Positions 52,516 to 60,011 of a stretch of 64,000 nt of DNA are shown here, one piece after another. Source of the stretch: UBA7803 sp040219135 (GTDB taxonomy: Bacteria > Pseudomonadota > Gammaproteobacteria > Pseudomonadales > Azotimanducaceae). The notes beneath the pieces are model-generated. The model did no database searches, was not told the DNA's origin, and saw nothing but the letters and a program-made list of their open reading frames with translations. The stretch is taken from positions 434,001-498,000 of the forward strand of contig JAVJTA010000013.1 in NCBI GenBank assembly GCA_040219135.1, given 5' to 3'. A program made the position numbers and the translations under genes. Position 1 is the stretch's first letter. Each line of letters opens with the position of its first letter.

Positions 52516-53106
52516 ATGGTCGCCACGATTACCGAGTTCGAACGGGTCCCGAGGATTCTGCGGCTCGACATTTCCGGCAAGCCGGTCGAATGGGTCAGCT
52601 GGCAGGAGGCCGTTTGTCTGTATGCCCGCGAGATCGTGGTCTGGACCCTCGGCGAGGCCATTCTTCGAGTCCGCGGCGGGCACTCCCGAATCAATGCCGC
52701 GCGCAGCATGCTCGACATCCACAGCATCATCGCCTGCGACGGCAAGATCATGCCGCCGGCCCGCGGCGTGCCGCCGCTCACCAACGAGGCGCTGTTCCGT
52801 CGCGACCTCAATGTCTGCCTTTACTGCGGCAACACGTTCCCGGACGGCGATCTCACCCGTGATCACGTCGTGCCGCTGTCGCGCCGCGGCCGCGACATCT
52901 GGGACAACGTGGTGGCCGCGTGCAAGCGCTGCAATCACCACAAGGGCAACCGTCTCCTGGAAGACTGCGGCATGGAACTGATGGCGCTGCCGTACGTGCC
53001 GAACTTTGCCGAGTACCTGGCACTGACCAACAGCGGTCGTATTCTCGGCGACCAGATGGACTTCCTGCGCAAGAGCTTCGGCCGCCAGAGCCGGCTGCTC
53101 CAGTAA
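52516..53106 (+). CDS. HNH endonuclease family protein
   Basis: A 196-residue protein from ATG 52516, preceded by AAGGAGG. Seen: PRILRLDISGKPVEWVSWQEAVCLYAREIVVWTLG (split) at the N-terminus, then the zinc-supported HNH core CLYCGNTFPDGDLTRDHVVPLSRRG (split, near residues 100-125), WDNVVAACKRCNHHKGNRL (split). Known: stand-alone HNH nucleases of this type are common in Gammaproteobacteria next to cell-envelope genes, with no proven target. The two CxxC pairs and the DHVVP/N...HH residues are complete, so it is probably active. Confidence 0.9.
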   Translation: MVATITEFERVPRILRLDISGKPVEWVSWQEAVCLYAREIVVWTLGEAILRVRGGHSRINAARSMLDIHSIIACDGKIMPPARGVPPLTNEALFRRDLNVCLYCGNTFPDGDLTRDHVVPLSRRGRDIWDNVVAACKRCNHHKGNRLLEDCGMELMALPYVPNFAEYLALTNSGRILGDQMDFLRKSFGRQSRLLQ

Positions 53107-53182
53107 CGTCCGCAGCTCCGCTCAGGCCACCGGCGGCATCGGCAGCGGATACGCGAGCCGGATGGGGTGCTCACAGACACAT

Positions 53183-53202
53183 GCGCGAACTCCTGTTCGC
53201 GC
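53183..53202. terminator. hairpin between convergent genes
   Basis: GCGCGAAC (53183-53190) and GTTCGCGC (53195-53202) form a perfect 8-bp stem with a TCCT loop. It sits in the 134-bp gap where the HNH gene (ending 53106) and the M20 peptidase gene (ending 53241) converge. There is no T-tract on either side, so it may act as a weak bidirectional terminator. Confidence 0.45.
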
Positions 53203-53240
53203 CCAAGGGTAACCGCCGATGGTGCGGGTCTTCGCGCCAT

Positions 53241-54656
53241 TCAGTCGTCCAGTTGCCGGGCGAAGTCGGCGAGTACGGCGGCCACGCACGCGGTAATGCG
53301 TTTCCCGGTGGCGATTTCGAGGAACTCGTTGGGGCCGTGGGCGTTGGACTTCGGGCCGAGCACGCCGGTCACCAGGAACTGGGTCTGCGGGTAGGCGTCG
53401 CCCAGCATCTTCATGAACGGAATCGTGCCTCCCATCCCCATGTACATGGCCGGGGCGCCGAAGAAGTCGGCCGAGGCGTGCTGCAGCGAAGCCTCGAGCC
53501 AGGCCGCCACGCGCGGCGCCTTCCAGCCGGTCTGCGGCGCCTCGAGGGTGAAGCGTACCCGGGCACCGTGCGGCGGATCGCGTTCGAGTTCCGTCTTCAC
53601 GGTCTGCGCCGCGGCGCCGGCGTCCAGGGTCGGTGGCAGGCGGAACACGAGCTTCGCCCGGGTACCCGGGCGCAGGGTGTTGCCGGCGTTGCCGACGTCC
53701 GGGGCGCCGCCGATTCCCACGGTGGCCAGACTCGGACGCCAGGCGTTGTTGAGCAGCAGTTCGTGGACGTCGTTTCCCTCCGGGGTGACGCCGTCGAGCC
53801 AGGGGAAACGGTTGATCACGCCGTCGCCGAGGACGCCGGCGACCGCGTCGAGCTGGCGCCGGGCGTCTTCGGGTATGTCCACGTAGAGTGCCGGGTGCAG
53901 GCGGCCGCTGGCGGCATCCTCGACCCGTTCCATCAGCTGGCGCAGCAGCCGGAAGCTCGACGGAACGATACCGCCGGCGGCCCCGGAGTGCTGACCTTCG
54001 GCGAGCACCTCGACGCTGAGCACACCAGGCAGCATGCCGCGCAGCGACGTGGTCACCCAGAGCTGGTCGTAGTTGCCGCACTCCGCGTCCAGGCAGACCA
54101 CGAGCCCGGGATCGCCGATGCGCTCGCGCAGCGCGTCGACGTAGAACGGCAGGTCGTAGCTGCCGCTCTCCTCGCACCCCTCGATGAGCAGCACGCAGCG
54201 GCTGTGTTCGACGTCCTCCGCCTGGAGCGCGGCGATGGCAGCGAGAGAACCGAACAGCGCGTAGCCGTCGTCGGCGCCGCCGCGACCATACAGCCGACCG
54301 CCTTCGAGGACCGGCTCCCAGGGTCCGAGTCCCGGTCGCCAGCCGTCGAACTCGGGTTGCTTGTCGTAGTGACCGTACAGCAACGCGGTGCCCGCTGCGC
54401 CGGTGCCTTCGACCTCGACGAACAGCAGCGGCGTGCGCTCGGGCAGGCGCACCACCTCCGCCGTGAGCCCCTCGACCCCGGCGGCGCGCGCCCACTGCTC
54501 GAGCATGGCCACCGCCTGATCCATGTAGCCATGCTCCTGCCAGTGCGGATCGAAAGCCGGCGACTTGTTGGGAATGCGCACGTAGTCGCACAGCGTCGGA
54601 ACGATGCTCGAATCCCATTGCTCGCTGACGAAGCGGGTGACGTTGCGGCTGTTCAT
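53241..54656 (-). CDS. M20-family dipeptidase
   Basis: A 471-residue protein; ATG 54656 is the last good start before repeat DNA, and the frame is open only through the repeat to 54929. Seen: VRIPNKSPAFDPHW at the start, the metal motifs LLYGHYDKQPEFDGW (H...D near residue 105), GRGGADDGYALFG, IEGCEESGSYDLPFYVDAL (split, catalytic Glu and metal Glu), VCLDAECGN, and the final His in GPKSNAHGPNEFL near residue 442. Known: two-metal cytosolic carboxypeptidases/dipeptidases with a dimerisation domain (EVLAEGQHSGAAGG). Inferred role: peptide breakdown. Complete ligand set. Confidence 0.92.
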   Translation of the reverse strand: MNSRNVTRFVSEQWDSSIVPTLCDYVRIPNKSPAFDPHWQEHGYMDQAVAMLEQWARAAGVEGLTAEVVRLPERTPLLFVEVEGTGAAGTALLYGHYDKQPEFDGWRPGLGPWEPVLEGGRLYGRGGADDGYALFGSLAAIAALQAEDVEHSRCVLLIEGCEESGSYDLPFYVDALRERIGDPGLVVCLDAECGNYDQLWVTTSLRGMLPGVLSVEVLAEGQHSGAAGGIVPSSFRLLRQLMERVEDAASGRLHPALYVDIPEDARRQLDAVAGVLGDGVINRFPWLDGVTPEGNDVHELLLNNAWRPSLATVGIGGAPDVGNAGNTLRPGTRAKLVFRLPPTLDAGAAAQTVKTELERDPPHGARVRFTLEAPQTGWKAPRVAAWLEASLQHASADFFGAPAMYMGMGGTIPFMKMLGDAYPQTQFLVTGVLGPKSNAHGPNEFLEIATGKRITACVAAVLADFARQLDD

Positions 54657-54722
54657 TCGTGTTCTCTGCCGAGACGATGGGACATGGTAGGCGGAGGGAT
54701 CAGGGTGTGGAAGGTGGTTGGC

Positions 54723-54866
54723 GTCCGGCCGCCGGAATGCGTCGGGTGTGGAAGGTAGGAGTCTGGCCGCCGGAGTGCGTCGGGTTTGGAAGGTCGCAGG
54801 AGTCTGGCCGCCGAGGTGTCGGGTTTGGAAGGTCGGTGGAGTCTGGCCGCCGGGAATCGATTTGCT
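54723..54866. repeat. 38-41 bp tandem repeat array
   Basis: Three units of 38-41 bp beginning GTCYGGCCGCCG and ending GGTAGGA/GGTCGCAGGA/GGTCGGTGGA (54723-54760, 54761-54801, 54802-54840), followed by a fourth partial unit at 54841. Units share TCGGGTTTGGAAGGT. It leads directly into copy A of the long direct repeat, and another unit occurs before copy B at about 55101. Confidence 0.75.
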
Positions 54867-55100
54867 GCGCGGGGGCGTGTTTGTCGTCGGTGGAGTTCGA
54901 TCGTAGCCGGGAGCCTGAATGCTCCGCAAATCGATTCCCGGCGTCCGCCGCGACGTCCTTCCACACCCTGGGGCTGGTGGCGCCGTGCGAGCCGCATACG
55001 GTATGCGATGCGCATACCCCGCTGAGGAGCGAGTGCAGTGACGGTGGTTCAGGCGGAGGCGGTTGGGCGTCCGAGCGCACTCGACGAGGAATCAACCCGA
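54838..55100. repeat. long direct repeat, copy A
   Basis: Contains inverted arms CCGGGAATCGATTTGC (54850-54865) and GCAAATCGATTCCCGG (54926-54941), then a shared block through CCGCATACGGTATGCG (54993-55008) and GTGGTTCAGGCGGAGGCGGT. The match to copy B is at a constant offset of 284 bp. Between the arms the sequence differs most, which suggests the arms and the flank are what is kept. Confidence 0.8.
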
Positions 55101-55121
55101 GGCGTCGGGTGTGGAAGGGCA

Positions 55122-55487
55122 GGAGTCTGGCCGCCGGGAATCGATTTGCTGCGCGAGGGCGTGATTGACGACGGACTGACTCATCTGTAGCCGGGAGCCT
55201 GAATGCTCCGCAAATCGATTCCCGGCGTCCGCCGCGACGTCCTTCCACACCCTGGGGCTGGTGGCGCCGTGCGAGCCGCATACGGTATGCGATTTGCCTA
55301 CCCCGCTGAGGAGCGGGCGACGGTGGTTCAGGCGGAGGCGGTTGGGCGCGGACGCTCTCGGAAAACACCTTTTCGAATGTTCAGGCTCCCAGCGCCGTCC
55401 GAGCCCGTCCGTCTACAACGACGCCCGCTTTCGAAAAGGTGCTTTTCCGGGGGCGTCCGCGCGCACACGACGAGGGATCAACCCGAC
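55122..55487. repeat. long direct repeat, copy B with extra hairpin
   Basis: Matches copy A from 55122 with the same 16-bp arms at 55134-55149 and 55210-55225. It carries an insert absent from A: an inverted pair GGAAAACACCTTTTCGAA (55360-55377) and TTCGAAAAGGTGCTTTTCC (55430-55448). The end GGGATCAACCCGACTAA reaches the stop region of the FAD monooxygenase gene at 55487. Confidence 0.8.
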
Positions 55488-56680
55488 TAATCGAAGCCAC
55501 GAACGCAATCGTACCCATGCAGCCAGTCGAACTGCTTCATCGCGATCTCCGGCAGGTAGCGGCTGCCCAGGGCGAGTTTGAAGTTGCGTCGCCACATGTC
55601 CCAGCGTTCGCTCAGATGGAATTCCTCGCCCTGGGCCCGGGACGCCAGCTGTACCTTGGCGGTCCTGGGGCGACGATAGCGCTCGTACTCGGCCAGACCC
55701 TGGGCGGGATCGTCTTCCCAGCGTTCCAGCATGCGCGACAGCACCCAGGCGTCTTCGATGGCCATGGCGGCGCCCTGGGCAAGGTAGGGGCGCATCGGGT
55801 GGCAGGCATCACCCAGCAGGGTGATGGCGCCGCGGGTCCAGGTGGGCAGCGGTTCGCGGTCGTAGATGGCCCAGCGGTAGGCGTCGCCGGCGTGCTCGAT
55901 GAGCGTACGCACCATCGGGTGCCAGTCGGCAAAGTCCGCGGCGAGCTCCGCCGGGTCGCCGGGCTCGCGCCAGGATTCGCCGGTCCAGCGGTCGGTTTCC
56001 ACCACGCCGACGAAATTCACCAGCTCGCCGCCGCGCACGTAGTAATGCACGAAATGGCGTTTCGGTCCGAGCCAGGCCGTGGCGGTCGGCGGAATCAGGT
56101 TCTTTGGCAGCGCCTCCGTGGGGATCATGGCGCGCCAGGCGAGATGCCCGGTGAAGCGCGGCTCGGCGGCGTCGAACAGACTCGCTCGCACCACGGAGTG
56201 GATGCCGTCGCAGCCGACCACCGCGTCGTGATGGATCTGGCCGTCGTCGAACTCGAGCCACGGCCCGTGTGCGTCTTCGCCCGCGGCGCGGCTGCGGTGG
56301 CCGGTACGCACGACGACGCCGCGTTCGATGGCACGGTTCAGCAGCAGCGCGTGGAGATCGCCACGGTGCACGTGGTAGTAGGGGGCGCCGTAGCGGGCCT
56401 CGGAAAAGCCGCCCAGGGGACGCGAGGCGACCAGGTAGCCCGTGTGCCAGGTGCGCAGGTGAACGGCTTTCGGATAGAACGCGATTTCCGCCAGCGCCGC
56501 CTTGAGACCGAGGGCGATGAGCACTTTGGTGGCGTTGGGCGAGAGCTGCACGCCGGCGCCCAGGGCTTCCGGATCGGCGGTCTGTTCGTACACGGTCACG
56601 TCGGTGAGACCCGCCTCGCGGCACGCCAGCGCCAGGGTGAGGCCGCCGATACCGGCGCCGGCTATACCGATGGAGGCCAT
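55487..56680 (-). CDS. FAD-dependent aromatic-ring monooxygenase
   Basis: A 397-residue flavoprotein from ATG 56680 (MASIGIAGAGIGGLTLALAC, the dinucleotide-binding GxGxxG at residues 8-13). Seen: ALGAGVQLSPNATKVLIALGL (split), GCDGIHSVVRASL (the DG motif near residue 157), and GDACHPMRPYLAQGAAMAIEDAWVLSR (split, GD motif near residue 290). This is the order for 3-hydroxybenzoate 6-hydroxylase and salicylate hydroxylase-like enzymes. Known: hydroxylates aromatic acids with NAD(P)H and oxygen. It follows cysS by 22 bp on the same strand, an unexplained pairing. Substrate unknown. Confidence 0.88.
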   Translation of the reverse strand: MASIGIAGAGIGGLTLALACREAGLTDVTVYEQTADPEALGAGVQLSPNATKVLIALGLKAALAEIAFYPKAVHLRTWHTGYLVASRPLGGFSEARYGAPYYHVHRGDLHALLLNRAIERGVVVRTGHRSRAAGEDAHGPWLEFDDGQIHHDAVVGCDGIHSVVRASLFDAAEPRFTGHLAWRAMIPTEALPKNLIPPTATAWLGPKRHFVHYYVRGGELVNFVGVVETDRWTGESWREPGDPAELAADFADWHPMVRTLIEHAGDAYRWAIYDREPLPTWTRGAITLLGDACHPMRPYLAQGAAMAIEDAWVLSRMLERWEDDPAQGLAEYERYRRPRTAKVQLASRAQGEEFHLSERWDMWRRNFKLALGSRYLPEIAMKQFDWLHGYDCVRGFD

Positions 56681-56702
56681 CAGGAGGGTGCGTGGCGCCG
56701 CA

Positions 56703-58118
56703 TCAGCTGTCGCGGACCTTCCAGCGGGTGCCGTCGCGGCTGTCCTCGAGTTCGATGCCCTTCGCGGCCAGTTCGTCGCGGATCGCGTCCGCGCGGGCAA
56801 AGTCCTTATCGCGGCGGGCCGCGTTGCGGGCGTCGATGAGGGCTTCGACCTCCGCCGCGTCGACGCGGCTGCCGCGCTGAAAGTGGGCGTCCACGGTGCT
56901 GGTGAGCAGCCCCAGCAGCCAGCCGCCGGCGAGCAGCTCGTGCTGGTGTGACGACCGTTGTACCGGGTCGGTGGCGCGGTGCACGGCGTCGGCGATGCTG
57001 TGCATGGCGGCGAGCGCCTTCGGTGTGTGGAGATCGTCGCACAGCGCGGCCATGACCGGTTCGGGGTAACGCGTCGCGCCCAGGTCGGCGAAATCGCGGC
57101 TGGTGATGCTGCGGTCACCCACGTTGGCGCCGTCCCCCACACCGCGCAGCGCCTCGTACAGGCGGTCGAGGCTGCTCGACGCCTGCTCCAGCAGGTCGTT
57201 GGAGAACGCCAGCTGCTGACGGTACTGACCCGACAGCAGCGCATAGCGCAGCACCTCGCCGGAATGCCGCTCGAGCAGCTCGTGGATGGTGACGATGTTG
57301 CCGAGCGACTTCGACATCTTCTCCTGACCCAGGGTCAGCATGCCGTTGTGCAGCCAGTAGCGGACGTATTCCGGGGCCGAGTTCGCGCAGCGGCTCTGGC
57401 TGGCTTCGTTTTCGTGGTGTGGAAAGGTCAGGTCCGAGCCGCCGCCGTGGATATCGATGGTCTCGCCGAGGTGCTTTCTGATCATCGCCGAGCACTCGAT
57501 GTGCCAGCCTGGCCGGCCGCGGCCCCAGGGGCTGTCCCAGCCTGGCAGATCCGGGGTCGACGGTTTCCACAGCACGAAGTCCTTGGGGTCGCGCTTGTAC
57601 GGCGCGATCTCCACCCGGGCGCCGTCGATCATGTCTTCGAGGGAGCGGTGGGACAGGCTGCCGTAGTCCGGGTCGGACGGCACGTGGAACAGCACGTGAC
57701 CGTCGGCGGCATAGGCATGACCGCCGTCGATGAGCTGGCCGATCATCTCGACTATCTCTGCAATGTGCCCGGTGGCGCGGGGCTCGATCGTTGGCGGCAG
57801 CGCGTCCAACGCGACCACGTCTTCGCGGTAGGCGGCCGAAAAACGCTCGGCGAGAGCGCCGATGGGTTCGCCGTTTGCCTCGGCGGCCGCGTTGATCTTG
57901 TCGTCGATGTCGGTGATGTTGCGCACGTAGACCACGCTGGGGTAGAGCACCCGCAGCAACCGGAACAGCACGTCGAACACCACGGCCGGACGACCGTTGC
58001 CGATATGCACGCGGCCGTACACCGTCGGACCGCACACGTACATGGTGACGCGCTCGGGATCGATGGGCTCGAAGCGTTCCTTGCGGCCACTCCGGGTGTT
58101 GTGAAGCTGAAGTTCCAT
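56703..58118 (-). CDS. cysS: cysteine-tRNA ligase
   Basis: A 471-residue class I aminoacyl-tRNA synthetase from ATG 58118. Seen: YVCGPTVYGRVHIGNGRPAVVFDVL (split, with HIGN near residue 36), KINAAAEANGEP, the zinc-site Cys/His pieces WHIECSAMI and FPHHENEASQSRCA (split), and KMSKSLGN near residue 266. Known: charges tRNA-Cys with cysteine; the enzyme binds one zinc in the active site. The length is normal (about 460-470). No tRNA gene was seen beside it. Transcribed together with the FAD monooxygenase gene downstream. Confidence 0.96.
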   Translation of the reverse strand: MELQLHNTRSGRKERFEPIDPERVTMYVCGPTVYGRVHIGNGRPAVVFDVLFRLLRVLYPSVVYVRNITDIDDKINAAAEANGEPIGALAERFSAAYREDVVALDALPPTIEPRATGHIAEIVEMIGQLIDGGHAYAADGHVLFHVPSDPDYGSLSHRSLEDMIDGARVEIAPYKRDPKDFVLWKPSTPDLPGWDSPWGRGRPGWHIECSAMIRKHLGETIDIHGGGSDLTFPHHENEASQSRCANSAPEYVRYWLHNGMLTLGQEKMSKSLGNIVTIHELLERHSGEVLRYALLSGQYRQQLAFSNDLLEQASSSLDRLYEALRGVGDGANVGDRSITSRDFADLGATRYPEPVMAALCDDLHTPKALAAMHSIADAVHRATDPVQRSSHQHELLAGGWLLGLLTSTVDAHFQRGSRVDAAEVEALIDARNAARRDKDFARADAIRDELAAKGIELEDSRDGTRWKVRDS

Positions 58119-58163
58119 GTGCGCTCCGAGGGGGCCTGCTCCGACGCGGCCGCGGAGTATAGG

Positions 58164-58571
58164 TCAGGCGGGTGCCGAGGTCACCCGAACCACGGCGCCG
58201 TCGACCTGCAGATAAAAGCAGCTGTGCCGGTTGGTGTGGCACGCCGGTCCGGTCTGCTCCACCAGCAGGAGCACGGCGTCGCCGTCGCAGTCGAAACGCA
58301 GCTCGCACAGCTTCTGGCGATGGCCGGAGGTATCCCCTTTGCGCCACAGCGCCCGGCGGCTGCGCGAGTAGTAGCAGGCGTAGCCCTCCTCGAGTGTGCG
58401 CGCGAGGGACTCGCGGTTCATCCAGGCGAGCATGAGCACGTCCTTCGAGTCCGCGTCCTGGGCGATGGCGGGCACCAGGCCCGAGGCGTCGAACTTCAGC
58501 GCCCGGACTGCCTCGTCCACGGTCACTTCGTGGCCGACGGCGGCGTGCTCGAGCTCGTCGAACAGGCTCAC
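58164..58571 (-). CDS. hisI: phosphoribosyl-AMP cyclohydrolase (single domain)
   Basis: A 135-residue enzyme from GTG 58571; its start overlaps the stop of the M17 aminopeptidase gene by four bases (GTGA). Seen: DSKDVLMLAWMNRESLARTLEEG (split), YYSRSRRALWRKGDTSGHRQKL (split), RFDCDGDAVLLLVEQTGPACHTNRHSCFY (split), with all three zinc-related Cys residues (DCD, ACH, SCF). Known: the third step of histidine biosynthesis, opening the purine ring of PR-AMP. The HisE domain is not fused, and no other his gene is nearby, so either the his genes are dispersed or this is a second copy. Confidence 0.92.
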   Translation of the reverse strand: MSLFDELEHAAVGHEVTVDEAVRALKFDASGLVPAIAQDADSKDVLMLAWMNRESLARTLEEGYACYYSRSRRALWRKGDTSGHRQKLCELRFDCDGDAVLLLVEQTGPACHTNRHSCFYLQVDGAVVRVTSAPA

Positions 58572-59932
58572 CCCCGGAACCGCTGTTCCAGATAGCGGAA
58601 CACGGCGCGCATGGCCATGGCCTCTCCGCCCTCCGGGCGTCCCGGACGGCCGCGGATGTTGAAGGCATTGATGTCGAAGTGCACCCAGGGCACGTCGCCG
58701 ACGAAGCGCTCGAGAAACAGCGCAGCCGTGACGGCGCCGGCGAACGGTGTCGAGGCGGAGTTCACCACGTCGGCCACCTTGCTCTCGAGCTTGTAGTTGT
58801 AGGGCTGGTGCAGCGGCATGCGCCAGACCGGATCGTCGCTCTCGGCGCCGGCCCGATAGATGCCGTCGGCAACCTCGTCGCTGTTGCTGAACATGGCCGA
58901 AATCTCGGCGCCCACGGCCGAGCGCGCAGATCCGGTCAGGGTGGCGAAGTCGACCATCAGCGCCGGTCCTTCCTCGGCGGCCAGGGCCAGCGCATCGCAC
59001 AGCACCAGGCGGCCCTCGGCGTCCGTGTTGTCGATTTCCACCGTCAGGCCCTTGTACGTCGGCAGCACGTCGCCGGGCCGGAAGGCGTTGCCGGAAATGG
59101 CGTTCTCCACCGCCGGGATCAGCAGCCGCAATCGTACGGGCAGCCGCTCGGCCATGATCAGCTGGGCCAGTCCGAGCACCTGGGCGGCACCGCCCATGTC
59201 CTTCTTCATACTGCGCATGCCGCTGGCGGGCTTGATGTCGAGACCGCCGCTGTCGAAGCACACGCCTTTCCCCACCAGAACCACGAGGGGGTGCGCGGGG
59301 TCGCCCCAGCGGATGTCGATGAGTCGTGGTTCGTCGTCGGCTGCGCGGCCGACGGCGTGGATCGCGAACAGATTGCGGTCGAGCAGCTCGTCGCCCACCG
59401 CGATGCTGCACTCGGCGTCGTGGACCTGCGCCAGCTGATCGGCCTCCGCCGCCAGATGCGAGGGCAGCATGTCGGCGGCCGGGGTGTTGATCAGATCTCG
59501 CACCAGCCCGATGGCGGCGGCGAAGTTGGCCAGCCTGGTGCCATCGTGGCTGGCTTCGAGCAGCAGCCGGGCCGGCTCCCGGATCGCCGACCGGTAGCGC
59601 TGGTACTGATAAGCACCCGCGGCCCAGCCGATGAGCTGCAGTTCGGTGACGGGACCTGCCATGCGGTACACGCCCGGGCCGAGAGTCAGCGGCAGCGCCC
59701 CCAGCGTTTCCAGGGAATCACGGCCGTCCCACCCGGCGGCCACCGCGGCCGGTCGGCCCGCGTCATCCGGCAGCCACACGCTCTGACCGGGTTTCGCCAG
59801 GAAGACCGCGCGCTCGACCCAGCGACGCTGAACGTCCGGCAGGCTCTCGCGCCACGACTCGAGATCGTCGCCGCGCACCAGGTGGATCGGGTACACGGGT
59901 TCGTCCGTGGCGGTCAGGAAAACGTCTGTCAT
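58568..59932 (-). CDS. M17 leucyl aminopeptidase family protein
   Basis: A 454-residue protein from ATG 59932. Seen: the catalytic domain with LVVLVGKGVCFDSGGLDIKPASGM (split, near residue 225), MKKDMGGAAQVLGLAQLIM, and NTDAEGRLVLCDALALAA near residue 297, followed by DFATLTGSARSAVG. All M17 zinc-binding and catalytic residues (K, D, D, E) look present. The N-terminal 150 residues form the weakly conserved domain. Known: removes N-terminal residues from peptides as a hexamer. It is coupled to hisI by GTGA and divergent from the GGT-like gene. Confidence 0.92.
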   Translation of the reverse strand: MTDVFLTATDEPVYPIHLVRGDDLESWRESLPDVQRRWVERAVFLAKPGQSVWLPDDAGRPAAVAAGWDGRDSLETLGALPLTLGPGVYRMAGPVTELQLIGWAAGAYQYQRYRSAIREPARLLLEASHDGTRLANFAAAIGLVRDLINTPAADMLPSHLAAEADQLAQVHDAECSIAVGDELLDRNLFAIHAVGRAADDEPRLIDIRWGDPAHPLVVLVGKGVCFDSGGLDIKPASGMRSMKKDMGGAAQVLGLAQLIMAERLPVRLRLLIPAVENAISGNAFRPGDVLPTYKGLTVEIDNTDAEGRLVLCDALALAAEEGPALMVDFATLTGSARSAVGAEISAMFSNSDEVADGIYRAGAESDDPVWRMPLHQPYNYKLESKVADVVNSASTPFAGAVTAALFLERFVGDVPWVHFDINAFNIRGRPGRPEGGEAMAMRAVFRYLEQRFRG

Positions 59933-59954
59933 CTGCGGTCCGGGTCACGCCTCG

Positions 59955-59981
59955 TTGATGGTCGGCACGATGGTCTATGAT
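59955..59981 (+). promoter_or_regulatory. possible sigma-70-type promoter of the GGT-like gene
   Basis: TTGATG (59955-59960) and TATGAT (59976-59981) with a 15-base spacer, 30 bp upstream of the start at 60012. The -10 box is a near-perfect match, but the spacer is short compared with the usual 17 bases, so the -35 call is weak. Confidence 0.35.
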
Positions 59982-60011
59982 GCGTCGTTCTGGCGCAAGG
60001 CGGGGACGACC

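Larger units (their letters stand above)
54657..55486. repeat. complex repeat region without a supported gene (830 bp)
   Basis: This gap between the M20 peptidase and FAD monooxygenase genes has no gene. It holds a short tandem array (54723-54866), a long imperfect direct repeat with a 284-bp offset (copy A about 54838-55100, copy B about 55122-55487), perfect 16-bp inverted arms inside each copy, and a further inverted pair at 55360-55448. Open frames are present on both strands but share no family signature and follow the repeats. It looks like a dispersed extragenic element that has duplicated. Confidence 0.75.

Noticed and set aside
54700..55368. Arg/Ser/Pro-rich minus-strand frames in the repeat region
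   Set aside because: They follow the duplicated repeat units and have no start signal or family; repeat-derived open frames are likely.
54657..55486. CRISPR array
   Set aside because: The units are of unequal length without separate spacers, and the region contains inverted arms; no cas genes are present.
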